Positions 12,345 through 24,892 of a stretch of DNA of 64,000 bases are shown piece by piece; within the stretch, counting starts at the first letter, position 1; every line of letters starts with the position of its first letter. This DNA comes from Dryas octopetala (lineage: Eukaryota; Streptophyta; Magnoliopsida; Rosales; Rosaceae): positions 14,570,001-14,634,000 of the forward strand of contig OY992835.1 in the NCBI GenBank assembly GCA_963921425.1, given 5' to 3'. The notes beneath the pieces are model-generated. The model saw nothing but the letters and a program-made list of their open reading frames with translations. It searched no databases and was not told the DNA's origin. Position numbers and translations under genes: made by a program.

Positions 12345-12559
12345 AATCTTCTTATTAATCATTGAATTTTCATCTTATTTTTAGAAAATCATAAGTGTTT
12401 ATTCAAAGCATCAAATGGGCTAGTACCAGCTAGTCTTAACATTTTTCATTTATGGGAATTAATTGACATTTACATAATCATAAATATTATTCTTCCCCAT
12501 TTATATATGCATGTATATATATATATATATATATTATCTTACTCAGTGTCAATAATAGT
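12345..12559. other. Paralogue of 28806-28906 plus 30635-30730 (TRIM-empty site)
   Basis: The run cttattaatcattgaatttt and the following tagaaaatcata, gtaccagctagtcttaac and aatcataaatatta match the two flanks of TRIM C. This is the uninterrupted version of that locus. Confidence 0.65.
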
Positions 12560-12564
12560 ATTAC

Positions 12565-12844
12565 TGTTATAAACTAGAGAGGAAATATGAAAAACTGAAA
12601 TGGTAAAGAGTGTTTCTCAAATCACTTGTGTATTCCATCTTTGGTAGAGGTGCCTATATATAGGCTTACAATGATAGGATAGTTAATAAAAATCATTAAC
12701 CACCTATAAATTTGTAGGTTACAAATCACTAATCATCATCATCAGGATATAGGTTACAAATCCGTAATTAAGACAAAGGTTACATGATAATCAAAGATAT
12801 AGTAATCGTGGTCATCCACACATTAAACCTTATGATTTATAACA
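12565..12844 (-). repeat. 3' LTR (left) of the old Copia element
   Basis: 280 bp, TGTTATAAACTAGAGAGG to TTATAACA. Differs from the right LTR by scattered substitutions and several indels, including one TTAA block. Confidence 0.85.
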
Positions 12845-13129
12845 CTCCCCCTTGGATGTCCACCATACAATGATAGTTGCCTCATTAAAACCTTTCTTGA
12901 AAAACCCAGTGGGAAAAAACCAAAGCGAACGAAAAAGAGTACAACATAATGGATCATTGATATAATGTTGGACATGCTTATGTTACCACATTAAAACCTT
13001 GCTAGGAAAAACTCAGTGGGACAAAAACCTAGTCGCAGAAAAAAGAGTACAACACGCATATGTCCATAATAATATACTTCTTGATGCTCCCCCGACAAGG
13101 ATCTCCCCCTAATGATTGCATGCTTCAAT

Positions 13130-13975
13130 TTGATTGCTTATAGAGTTGACAAAAACCAATTCCATACACCAACTTCTGAAATGTAGACTTCAGTAGAGAT
13201 TTGGTGAAAAGGTCCGCCAGATTATCATTGGATAGAATTTGCTTGACTTCAATTTGCTAACCTTTTTGAACTTCATGTGTGTAGAAGAATTTTGATGATA
13301 TATGTTTGGTCTGGTCACCTTTGATATATCCTTCATTTATTTGATTAATACAAGCAGTATTGTCTTCATACATAATAGTTGGAGTGTTTGTTGGAGGTAA
13401 ATCACATGTGCTCTGAATATGACGAATTACTAATCTTAGCCAAACACATTCGACTACCTATCCGATTTGGGAGCGGCCCTTGTGCGGATCAGAGAAATAT
13501 CCAGAATCTGTGTACCCAATAAGACTTGATCGAGCCATTGGAAAATTCACTTGAATAAAACAAACTCATATATGTTGTTCCACAAAGGTAACATAAGATA
13601 TGTTTGTTATCATTCCAATGTCTACGTGTTGAAGCAGAGCTATATCTAGCTAATAGATTCACCGAAAATGATATATCTGGTCTTGTACATAGTGCTAAAT
13701 ATAATAAAGCACCTATTGCATTAACATATGGCACTTCTGGACCAAGGATCTTTTCATTATCCTCTTTGGGAGGAAACACATTTTTCTCAATATCAAGAGA
13801 CCTAACAACCATTGGAGTGCGTAACAGATGGGCTTTATCCATATTAAAATATTTTAAAATATTTTCAATATATATAGGTTGACTGATGGACAAGAATTCC
13901 GTTTGCACAATGCTCGATCTGCAGGCCGAGATAATATATTTTTTTTCCCCATATCCTTCAAGGATTTGCATGCTT
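13130..13975 (-). pseudogene. Decayed Copia pol (reverse transcriptase end and RNase H)
   Basis: The 13971-13489 reading frame includes PIYIENILKYFNMDKA, PYVNAIGALLYLALCTRPDI and YSSASTRRHWNDNKHILCYL, the conserved region after the Copia reverse transcriptase. Further 3' on the minus strand, in other frames, come LIGYTDSGYFSDPHKGRSQIG and then ECVWLRLVIRHIQ, YEDNTACINQINEGYIKGD, QTKHISSKFFYTHEVQKG and NLADLFTKSLLKSTF, which are RNase H C-terminal motifs. The RNase H core between the PHKGRSQIG and ECVWLR segments is deleted. Integrase and gag were not found. The copy cannot be functional. Confidence 0.85.
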
Positions 13976-14524
13976 TTATATCACTCAAGGAATCGCTTCT
14001 AACGATGGGCTTTTACCTATTTAATAATCTTCAAAGATATGAGTATATAAGCATGTAGATCGATCTCCATAAATATGCAGTGACAACATTTCATAATCTC
14101 ACATTGAGATAACAACTATAACATCAATACTGTACTTATAGAAATGTGGCTACATATATGATATGAGAAATTTTTTCTTCATAATCATAATCCCACGTTT
14201 ATAAGGAAAACCTTTTGCTGTATTTGGTGATTAATTTAATTCACACTATTTCAAACACTCATTGTAACCTTTAAGGTTTGATATCTTGATTTTGGTGTTT
14301 GAACTATAGGTTCTTATTATTCTACGTTTTAATTCTACTAGAATTGCCTCTTTCCAGTTTGATCGATCATTTAATTTTTGTTGACAGTTATAGTAAACGT
14401 GGTTCTACATCATTATAGCCTTGGATGATTTTAGTAACTACTATAAACAAAAATATCATCAATTCATGATCTCACAATTCTCTTTTGCATATATGCATTA
14501 GATATATATATATATATATATATA

Positions 14525-15070
14525 GGAAATTACAGATTTACTCCAGTTATTTTATATCTAGTTCAATTTTGGTTCACAATCTTTTTCAAGTTCTGTTTTG
14601 GTCCACTAATTGTTCTACTTATTCAATAAAGGTCCAGATTTGTTTTCTCAAATTTGGCCTGCTTTTTACACTATCAAATCTCATCCAAATTCAGCAAACA
14701 TATACTTGTTGTAAAGCTATGCATTTCTTCTTTACAACCATATAAAGATCATTTAAATTGGAGTTATAAAACTCAAGATAATTGACCCCAAAGTAGGGTA
14801 CCCGAAACTGCCAATTTTTTAAATTTCACCCAATCTCAATTCTCTTATATCATAATACTCCAAATTTGTTTTTATGACTAAGAAATGATGAAATATAACT
14901 TATACTTCAATTATAACTGAAGAAAACACAACCAAAAGGATTTAAAGTTACAAATCTAGACCTTTATTGAACAAATGAAACAATTAGTAGACCAAAACAG
15001 AACTTAAAAAAGATCGTGGACCAAAATTGAACTAGGTGTAAAATAAGTGGACTAAATCTGTAATTTGCTC
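14525..15070. mobile_element. Long-TIR foldback MITE, 546 bp, in a TA repeat
   Basis: Two inverted arms of about 115 bp (left GGAAATTACAGATTTACTCC, right the complement of GAGCAAATTACAGATTTAGT) share ctagttcaattttgg, agttctgttttggt and ttcaataaaggtc. The element sits inside a (TA)n run, so the TSD is probably TA but cannot be measured. Non-coding. Confidence 0.72.
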
Positions 15071-15689
15071 TATATATATATATATATATCTTCATAATCG
15101 GGTATCCATGCCTCTTCAAGGGCTTTTATCGTCTCTTTAGAGACTGTCATCTCTTCTAGGATGATTTGTATAGAGAATGTAGATCTTTAATTTAATTAAT
15201 TGGGCTTGTGTGGGCCATTTCATATATTCTCCACTTCTAGGGAGCTAAACTTTGGAATCTATAGATTCATCACGCTTCAAGTTTGCATTAAACCATTTTA
15301 TGCCAAATTGATGGATTACCATGCTAGGATATCAATCCATATTGGCATATTTAAAACTTGCATATGTGACTTTGCAATTTTGTTGTATATATATGCATCT
15401 AGCTTTTGAATAAATGCATCCACAAGATTTTCATTATTATTCATACCTCATGTTCATATTGAACAATATGAAAAAGACTAGATGATAGAAAAGTAGATGC
15501 ATATTATGCATATTATTCATATTGAACAATATTATGCTATTTTCTTCAGGAACAATCATTTCTCCCCATAACGGCGGAAAATATTAATTAGTGCATATAT
15601 AAAAAGTAATAGAGTAAGTGGTTCTACAAATTAAAGTGCTTATATATATAACTGTAGGTTATATAAAGATAAAGCATAATTAGGCTTGC

Positions 15690-16930
15690 AATTCACTTAT
15701 AAGTACATGAAACTTCTGGTTTTAAATAATTCTTTAGCATCTAACTTCAGGTTAGAATAATATAATTAGTAAATTAAATAAGGAAGAAAATGAGAAGTGA
15801 TACAACTAACAAATAAATAGGTAAATAACATACAATGAGGTTCTAAAGAAGAAGAATAATAATAATAATCATAATCATAATCATAAAAAATTCAGAGAAC
15901 AAATATAAACAAAGGTCAACATGTTCTAGATTGAAGCTATGATACTTCAAGTTCATTAAAAGCCATGGAACTTCAAGTTCCAATACAAAATATAGACAGA
16001 ACTTTAAGTTCTTAAATTTTGTTAAAGCATAGAACTACAGATTCTAATGAAACATATCAATACAAACTTCTGGCTTAATCTAATCTTGATCAAGAACTTC
16101 AGGTTCATAAGGAAAATTACATGAGTTGTGAAAACTTTGAGTTTTAAATGGAATGATAGATCAAAAAACTTCTAGTACGTTCAATTTGATTCTATAACAA
16201 AGCATGAAAATCAAGTAACTTCAGGTTTTAACTTGATTAAGTCATGCACATTGAACTACAAATTTTAATCAATCATAAGAATAAGAACATTATGTTCTAC
16301 TGCATCTCCAATTTTCATCCACTTCTGATAAAGAAACAATGTGTCAAAGAACTTCAGGTTCTCATTTGCTTATCTCTTGTAGAACTACAAGTTCTAATTC
16401 TAATTTTCATGAACTTCAAATTTTTTAGGTTTTGAGTAAAACCAAGGAATAAGGAACTTCAAGTTGTATACTTTAGAACATCAATTTTTTTATAAGTTTG
16501 ATCATTTCATTTGGTGATAGGAAGCATATAGATCAAAGATTTAGAACTTTAGGTTCTATATAAAGAACATGATATAGCTAATTAGTATAAATAATGAATA
16601 GAATTAATTAACAATGTACAACATCTAAATTTATATATCTGAACTTCTGGTTCAATCAATTAATATATATTGACAAAATATCAATAATATATTCCCATGT
16701 ATTCCCAAAACCTCAAATTTGGAGTAGGTTAGAACTTCTAGTTCTTAACAAAATTCATATATTTTGAACGTCAGGCCAAAAACAATTTGCCCAAAACTTA
16801 AGGTTCGAGGCAGACATAAAATAGAATTTCGAGTTCAAAAATGATATTTATACTCGAAACTTCAGGTTCAATGTTTAGGACTATAGTTCCATATAAACAG
16901 AATAATGCATAGCTAAGAATTTGTTAGTTC
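15690..16930. repeat. Dispersed array of GAACTTCAGGTTC-type interrupted palindromes, part 1
   Basis: A roughly 13-nt motif, GAAC-TTCAR-GTTC and close variants, recurs about every 40-60 bp: for example gaacttcaagttcc (15970), gaactttaagttct (16012), gaacttcaggttca (16095), gaacttcaggttct (16350), gaactacaagttct (16382), gaacttctagttct (16732) and aacttcaggttcaa (16859). Sequence between the motifs is not conserved by eye. The array is inside the old Copia element, where gag would be expected. Confidence 0.75.
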
Positions 16931-17061
16931 TAGGATTTTGTAAATTAGCTTTTCATTGCCAAAAATATTGTAATTATTTTACATTTTCCACATTCAATAA
17001 GCTCTAGGATATACTTAAGAATCTAGAGTTGCTTTGGGATGGTAAAGTCAAGATTGAAAGA

Positions 17062-17290
17062 ACCAAAGCATGTGGACTAAGGTAATATGCATTTCATGCA
17101 TCATAATTCATTTGAGTACATGAGTGTGTGGTGTAAGTTGGGTCTGTCATTTGTTTAATGGACTTAGCTCATTACATGACCAAAGCATGTGGACTAAGGT
17201 AATGTGCATTTCATGCATTATCATTTATTTGAGTATGTACGTAAGTTGGGTCTGTCATTTGTTCAATGGACTCAACCCATTACATGTTTT
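17062..17290. repeat. Direct repeat of a ~117-bp unit
   Basis: accaaagcatgtggactaag starts at 17062 and again at 17179. The copies share catttcatgcat, gtaagttgggtctgtcattt and aatggactta/caac, with small indels. Confidence 0.75.
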
Positions 17291-18620
17291 AACGGTGTTG
17301 TAAGTGGACCCATCATATGAGGTTGTTTATGAAAGCCCATTATTCTTTTAAAGAACATGAGTTGTGCACATGAGTTTTTAATTGTCCCAGCTCACACCAG
17401 CTCACATCAGCTCACATTTCACACAAGTGTGCACTGTTCACTTTCTTCTCCAGCTAACTCACACACACACATGCTGATTTTCCCAGCTGAAATTATCCCC
17501 TTCTCCACATCATCATTCTTTTCAACAACCAATCTAGGATTCCATTCTTGGACATTCCATTTGCTGTCATTTTTTATTTTAGCTCAAACCAAGTGGGATC
17601 CTCCACGTGTCCCCGAGTTGATGAGATTTGTGTTTGCACAAAACAGAGGGTACTGCCTCTCTTATTTTTTTTAACCTCTTTCATTTGGGTTTTTCACTTT
17701 TTTGAGCTTTTTGAGAGAGTGTTCTTGATATACCAGTGAGAAAAATTATTCTTTGAGAAAAGAAAATATTTTCCAAAATCTGGGTTTTTTGTTTTTAAAA
17801 TCTGAGTGGGTCTTGAGTGTTCTTTATCATCATTAATCACTCATATAGATTTTAGATATGGATTCTCCATCGACTTCTTTAAGTTTTGTAACTTGAGAAA
17901 GCTGATTTCTATAGAATCTAAATTTCATTTCATAGCTTAATCTTTGGAATTCACTTGCTTGGTTGCGATCAGTGTCGTGCGTTGAAGAGCTCAAGGAGGA
18001 GTTGTCAATTCATGATTGACTGACCGTTTGGCTCAAGATGTTTGCACAAGGGTAAGAAGTTGTTACTTAGAGTTAAGACTTAGGTGTTGAGCTTGTTTAT
18101 GTTATTTCATGTATTGAAACTCTTGATAGTGGATTGTCTGGTCAGCCGAAAAAGACCTCCAATTTTTTTAAACTCTTTTGTGGTTTTTCTTGGTGAACAA
18201 TCTTGTATCTTCCACCTTGATTATTTCTCTTGTGTTGTTTCTTGTTAAAAGATGAAATCATGAACACAACAACACACACCTCACTCATGTGCATGATAAG
18301 TTGAACCTGCTACCAAATCACACACCACTCTAGTTGTTGATAGCACTGAGATGCCTAAAATGATGGATCTATTAAGTGCTTAGGTTGTCACTTAATTCTC
18401 CTGTGTGTTTGATTTGGGTTGGATGCAAATTTTGTGTCTTGGTTTCGGAGTCAGTCTGTTTATGCAAATTTATGTTTGTTCGATTAGGCTCTGAGTCATC
18501 ACTTAAGCAAAAATTGGGGTCCGATTACTCAGTATGATTCTAACTAAGTATAGGCAGCTGAGCCACCTAATACCAAATTACATAATTAAAACAATGAAAT
18601 TAAAAGCAAAAAATTACAAT
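17291..18620. other. Unidentified block interrupting the palindrome array
   Basis: Less AT-rich than its surroundings, with CT-rich stretches and agctcacaccagctcacatc near 17390. It separates the two halves of the palindrome array, so it is probably a nested insertion (an LTR or a captured promoter region). No TSD, LTR pair or convincing ORF was found; the 105-aa ORF at 17357-17674 has no recognised domain. Confidence 0.4.
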
Positions 18621-18629
18621 ATAACAAAT

Positions 18630-19233
18630 ATGAACATTTCTAGTTTCCAAAGAGAATAAATCAAGAAACTTCGGGTCTTAATTTGCATATAAAATATGGA
18701 GGATCTTTAGGTCCTCATTAAATAATTAAGATCAAGGAACTTCAAGTCCTTATAATGTTGAGAATAAGGAACTTCAGACCCTTAACTCATTTATGTATGA
18801 ATTGATAATCACATATTATAGTGTATAATAATATAGATCGTGTAGTGAAACATAAACATAATAAAAATAATACATTGTGATCCATAAAACTGTAGGTTCA
18901 TCTATATTTTGATATATCCGAAACTTCGAGTTCAGAATTTTGGTCCCCATTAGAACTTTGGTTTTCAAATAGGTATTGGAAACTTAAAACCCTTGTATGG
19001 ATAAAGGAAATTCAGGTCCTTGTATGCGTCAAAGAACTTCAGTTCCTTGTAAGGATCAAGCTAGGAACTTCAAGTCTTTATATGGATCAAGGAACTTCAA
19101 GATTATGATTTGATCACATGATAGAAACCAAACAACTTAGGGTCTTTATAAAAATTGAAGAGCTTTAGGTCTTCGTATGATTATATGATTAAAACAAGGA
19201 GTTTCAGGATACATTAATTTCTGGTTCATATTA

Positions 19234-19270
<37 letters not shown>

Positions 19271-19410
19271 TTCGAAACTTTAGGTTCAGATATATGTGTC
19301 TAATTTGGAACTTTGGGTTCTTAGAAAAATTAATAGAAATTTCAGGTTCCAAGTGTCAATAAGCTTGAGCTAAATACAACGTAATTGAAATGAGGAACTT
19401 CAGGTTCTTT
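18630..19410. repeat. Dispersed array of GAACTTCAGGTTC-type motifs, part 2
   Basis: Continuation of the array: gaacttcaagtcct (18737), gaacttcagaccct (18768), gaaattcaggtcct (19007), gaacttcagttcct (19034), gaacttcaagtctt (19065), gaacttcaggttct (19394). Many units here have TCCT in place of the TTCT end, so this half is a diverged subfamily. Confidence 0.7.
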
Positions 19411-19729
19411 ATTATTTTATTGATGATAAGTATGTAATATATATATATATATATATATAAATGTACAATTGAATAGATAACATTTGAACAATAAGTAATC
19501 ATGTAAAATCAGACAATAGATAATATAAATAAATACAATTAATGGATAATTATAATCTAAGTAAATATAAATAGTCATATAAAGATCAAAGAAAATTGTA
19601 ACAATTAAACAAAAACAAAGTTAACGTTACTCAATATAGAACAAGTTAATAGCCAAATTTTCAGAATAAAAATAAAAGCTATTAATAGATTTTAAAATTG
19701 ATGATGAACCAATTATATGATTACAATTA

Positions 19730-20378
19730 GGCATAAATTCAATTTAGACACATAACTATATATGTCATTTCAACGGGATCCACGAACTTTAAAATATTTC
19801 AAATATATACCCGATTTATTATCTAAATTGAAAAATGAACTTCCGTCCATCGATTTGTTGAGAAATCAGTCAAATGCCAGCTTGGCTTTAGCTGACGGAG
19901 ATTAATTGGCCACGTGGCACCAACTCAGCATACCTTTCCTGCTAAATGAGTGAGACATGTCCACCTGACACGGGCCCACACACCCATCACATCTTTCCCG
20001 CTCGTCAAACGCTCTCTTGACCATTTAGTCTCCCAAAAACATCACATTTTCCCTCAAATTCGAATATAAATCCATCACCTGTGTTCGACGAGTGAGAAAG
20101 AGATGATGAGTTTGTGGGCTCGTGTCAAGGATTAGGTGGACAGGTGTCACCGTATCGCTCATTTGGCGGGAAAAGTTTGCTGAGATGGCGCCACGTTGCT
20201 AAGTAATCCCGGTCATCAAAAGTCAAACTGACATTTAACTTATCTCTCAACGAATCAATGGACGGAAATCCATTTTTCAATTTAGATAATAGATCAGGTG
20301 TATATTTGAAATATTTTAAAGTTCGTGGATCCCGTTGAAATGACATATATAGTTATGTGTTTAAATTGAATTTATGCC
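19730..20378. mobile_element. Mutator-type MITE, 649 bp, perfect 9-bp TSD
   Basis: Inverted arms of about 150 bp start GGCATAAATTCAATTTAGAC and end with the complement of GGCATAAATTCAATTTAAAC. Flanks TTACAATTA (19721-19729) and TTACAATTA (20379-20387) are identical. The arms contain ggatccacgaacttt and aaaatatttcaaat, also seen in the foldbacks at 20590 and 60096. Non-coding. Confidence 0.88.
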
Positions 20379-20589
20379 TTACAATTATAATGATGAACCT
20401 GAAGCTATAGTAATGGGCGAATACAGTAAGCACCTAGAAAACCAATTATACATAGACTAATCTAGTTAAAAACAATTATGTCAAAACATCCAAAAGAGCC
20501 AAGTATAAATAATGGCTATATTAGTTGGAGAATAAAACAATCCCAAACCGATTAAGCTTAACTGGAAGCACACACATATGTAAAAATAA

Positions 20590-21789
20590 GGTTCAAGTGC
20601 ATTTATATCCACCAACTATAGGGTTCATTTCAAGTTAATCCACGAACTATAAAATATTTCAAATTTTCTCATTAACTATAGAGTTCATTTCAAGTTGGTC
20701 TACAAACTATAAAATATTTCAAATTTTCTCATTAACTATAGGGTTCATTTCAAGTTGTCTATAAACTAACAAAAAACATACAGAATGGTTGACAAAATCG
20801 GGTTGACAAAAAAACCGAACCGAATCGGATTATTTATATATATTTATATATTTTATACTATATAAAAGTTATATACATTGAATAAAAAAGATATAAGGTG
20901 TTTTTTGCATATGTTGGGATTCGAATCCATGACCTTGTGAGGAGAGTCAAAGTATGAATTCTCATTACACCACTTAACCACTTATAAAATTCAAATACAT
21001 GCAATATATTTATAGGCATACTGATACTTGAAATATAATAGTTTATAAAATTAAATATATTTTATATATCATTCCTTTTTTTTTTAAGATATTATTTTAG
21101 GTCTCTATTTAAATATTATCATTGCAAAAAGTCTAAAAATTTTACTAGTTTATATTTTATATAATTTATAGTTTCTATATTGTAAACATATTACTAAAAG
21201 TCCAAAACTATAATTTATAAATTATATACTAAAATTATTAGAGTATAGGGTTAATTTTTAAGGTATAAGGTTTCAAACTTTATGGTTTAGTGTATAAGGT
21301 TATGGTGTAGAATACCAATTATAATTTTTTAAATTATTATATTTCAGGTATCAGTATGCCTAAAAATATATTGCATATACTTAAATATCATAAGTGACTA
21401 AATGGTGTAGTGGGCATTCACACTTTCACTCTCCTCAAGTGGTCATGGATTCAAACTCAGCATGTTCCAAAAACACCTTATACCTTTTTTATTTAAAATA
21501 TTTAACTTTTATTTAATAAATAAAAAAATATAAATATAAATATAAATAATCTGGTTCGGTTCCGTTTTTTTGTCAACCCGGTTTTATCTACCATTCTATA
21601 TGTTTTTGTTAGTTCGTGGACCAACTTAAAATGAATCTTATAGTTAATGGAGAAATTTGAAATGTTTTAGAGTTCGTGGACCAACTTGAAATGAACCCTA
21701 TATTTAATGGGGAAATTTGAAATATTTTATAGTTCATGGACGAACTTGAAATGGACTCTATAGTTGATGGATATAAATGTACTTGAGTC
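20590..21789. mobile_element. Mutator-type foldback, 1200 bp, perfect 9-bp TSD, copy 1
   Basis: Ends GGTTCAAGTGCATTTATATC and the complement of GACTCAAGTACATTTATATC are flanked by TAAAAATAA (20581-20589 and 21790-21798). Each arm repeats a ~60-bp unit (actatagggttcatttcaag) two or three times. Further in, both arms contain a tRNA-like Pol III promoter pair (box A TGGTGTARTG, box B GGATTCRAAYYC) in inverted orientation, at about 20915-20985 and 21400-21465. No transposase. A second copy is at 60096-61317. Confidence 0.85.
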
Positions 21790-22025
21790 TAAAAATAAAG
21801 CCACACACAAGTTCAAAGTAATAGTAAATAAAATTAGAAAGATTAGTAAACATGAGAAAACTTGCACAATGGCACATTGGTAATCACAAATGCAAAAAAT
21901 TGCATTGTCCAAATTATGCTATCATTGCGACTTACAGTATGTAATATTAAAAAGAATAATAAACAATTAATACTATGATGTAATAAGAAAAAAAATATAC
22001 CAAGAGCTTCTTTGTGCTGATAACG

Positions 22026-22313
22026 TGTTATAAACTTGAAAGAAAATATGGAAAATTGAAATGGTAAAGAGTATTTCTCAAATCACTTGTGTATTCCATC
22101 TTTGGTAGAGGTGTCTATTTATAGGCTTACAATGATAGGATGATTAATACAAATCATTAAGCACCCATAAATTTGTAGGTTACAAATCACTAATTATCAT
22201 CATTAAGATATAGGTTACAAATCCGTAATTAATTAAGACATTAGTTACATGATAATCAAAGGTATAGTAATGGTGGTCATCCATGCACACATTAAACTTT
22301 ATGATTTATAACA
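22026..22313 (-). repeat. 5' LTR (right) of the old Copia element
   Basis: 288 bp, TGTTATAAACTTGAAAG to TTATAACA. The TSD ATTAT follows, and the host sequence gagtcaataatagtattat resumes; a near-identical stretch is also present left of the other LTR at about 12545-12563. Confidence 0.85.
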
Positions 22314-22491
22314 ATTATGAGTCAATAATAGTATTATAAGTAAAGCAACACTTGTATATTAGATTAGTCGCACTTGTAATATTAGAAATGTATGCATATG
22401 GACTGAAAATATGGTTGAAATATTTTTATTTGTAAAAATATTATGGAAGTCATTATTACTGCCATAGGATTACGAATATGAATCTTCTAAG
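22314..22491. other. Paralogue of 30722-30890 (upstream of the BAHD gene)
   Basis: gcatatggactgaaaatatg, the following gttgaaatatctttaa-like stretch and ttatggaagtcattattact are shared with 30790-30860, showing that the two places were one duplicated unit. No gene. Confidence 0.65.
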
Positions 22492-23652
22492 AGCTAATTA
22501 GAGATACACTCATTTCTAAGGCCTAATTTGATATTACCCTATCCTTTTGATATACACCCGGCCATTTTTTAATTTATCACGTAGAATTATCTATTTTTCT
22601 AAAGAAAATTCATTTTGTGATTTCCACTTTTACCTTTTGAGTTGAAAATAAATATATTTTAATTTTGACAATTAATGTCTTATTTCAAGGTATTGTCATT
22701 TAAAAATTTTGTAATTAATTGCCTTTAATTTATGAAGTTAAATATTATGACCAACGTTAATTCAAAGATTAAGAATAAATGTCATTTACGTTTTTCAAAC
22801 ATTATTAAACTTCCACCTCACATGTTCTCTAGGTAAGTAACATATTATTTTCCTTTGGTTGTGTTTGTGGTTTCTTCGATCTTCTTCTTCTTCTTTGATC
22901 TTCTTTTTCTTTGATTTTTCTTCATCATCAATCTTCGATCTTCTTCTTCTTCCTTCCATCTTTTTCTTTGATCTTCTTTTTTTTTTTTCAACACCAAGCC
23001 CTCAATGATTGTTGGTTTTATTTTCTTTCACATTTTTCTACCTGAGTAAGAGGTAATGAAATCATTGGTATATATACCTCAAAAGGAGGTTGGATTTGGG
23101 GGCATAGGTATCTTCTTCTTGACCTGAGTAATAGGTATCTTCTTTTTTTTCTTCTTTTGTTTTATGTACCTGAGTCCAAAATATTGGTATTTATATTTAT
23201 ATATCTTAGTGTTATATTTGTATTGTGATAGATTTGTTATATTTTTATTAGATATATATTTTTTTTTTAACCCAAAGTGGAGGCTTACTGTGTTCATTTT
23301 CTTTAATCTATATTATAGGTATATTATATGTATATTGAGTGTTTAATTTTTTTGTATTTAAGTGTTTATATGTTGATGTGAATTGGTAACAAATGTTTTT
23401 TGAATTAGATACATGAATCATGAAATTTCATCAATAAAAACATTCAAAATTAGGAGTAATAAATGCCTCAAATCATGAATCTTTAAATATTGCTCAAATT
23501 GGAGCAATGATATCTTTTGTAAATATCCACAAATTCATGCCTAAACCATTATTTGACATGGAAAAAAAAAAAAACTCTCACACACATTTATTTACCTGCT
23601 GAGCCTACTCTAAAATGGAGTATTAAGAATGAATGTATATCTAAAGGACCCA
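22492..23652. mobile_element. Mutator-type element, 1161 bp, 9-bp TSD
   Basis: Flanks TCTTCTAAG (22483-22491) and TCTTCTAAG (23653-23661) are identical; the paralogue at about 30885 has a single tcttctaaatttct. The ends are loosely inverted (left ttagagatacactcatt, right complement ttagatatacattcatt). The interior is TTC-rich and shares blocks with 6171-7110. No transposase ORF. Confidence 0.68.
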
Positions 23653-23661
23653 TCTTCTAAG

Positions 23662-24361
<700 letters not shown>

Positions 24362-24720
24362 TGTTGAGAATTAGTCCCACATTGGATGGATGAAGTGCCT
24401 AATAAGGAAATAAATTAATATTCATTATTGAGTCCGTCTACCTAGTATTAGCTTAAACATTGACGATGCTAATATCATCAAATGTAGGTTACTCTTCATT
24501 AATGTGGACCCCACATAAGAGCTCTTAAGTTATCCAAAGGAAGGACCATTTGTTACCTAAAAGAGAGGTCGTCCCACGTGAGGGAGAGCATTGATCGAGG
24601 ATTAGTCTCTCACAGTTAATGTAGGTTACTATTTACCTTTTGTTTTTTTGTTTTAAATTATTGTATGAGTCGGTCATATGAGGTTTCTCTCTCTCAACAT
24701 CTGTGTAGAATCACTATTAT
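24362..24720. mobile_element. Possible degenerate TRIM or solo LTR
   Basis: Starts TGTTGAGAATTAGTCCCACA, a start common in small plant LTR elements. Further on ccacgtgagggagag resembles a polypurine tract followed by a decayed repeat of the start (ttgatcgaggattagtctct). No TSD was found, so class and limits are tentative. Confidence 0.35.
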
Positions 24721-24892
24721 ATGACAATAATGTCATATATGACAATAATGTCATATATGACGGGGTCATACAAAAATTCTTGTTTTTTTTTTTTTCTTTT
24801 TAGAGTGACTAGCTTTTTGAAGTCCTACACTATTTAATTGCTTGTTGGCCTTAACTTTTTTTTTTTTTTTTTTCTTGTGGTAATTAAGTGGA

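Larger units (their letters stand above)
12565..22313 (-). mobile_element. Old Copia LTR retrotransposon, about 9.7 kb, heavily nested
   Basis: LTRs at 12565-12844 and 22026-22313 begin TGTTATAAAC and end TTTATAACA. The flanks are ATTAC (12560-12564) and ATTAT (22314-22318), a 5-bp TSD with one change. Element polarity is minus: next to the left LTR ctcccccttgg is the complement of a polypurine tract, and next to the right LTR the minus strand reads CGTTATCAGCACAAAG at the primer site. Only fragments of pol remain. Nested inside are inverted-repeat elements at 14525-15070, 19730-20378 and 20590-21789, plus an unidentified block at about 17.0-18.6 kb. Confidence 0.85.

Noticed and set aside
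15690-19410. CRISPR-like array
   Set aside because: Repeats are about 13 nt, variable and unevenly spaced, in a plant nuclear retrotransposon.
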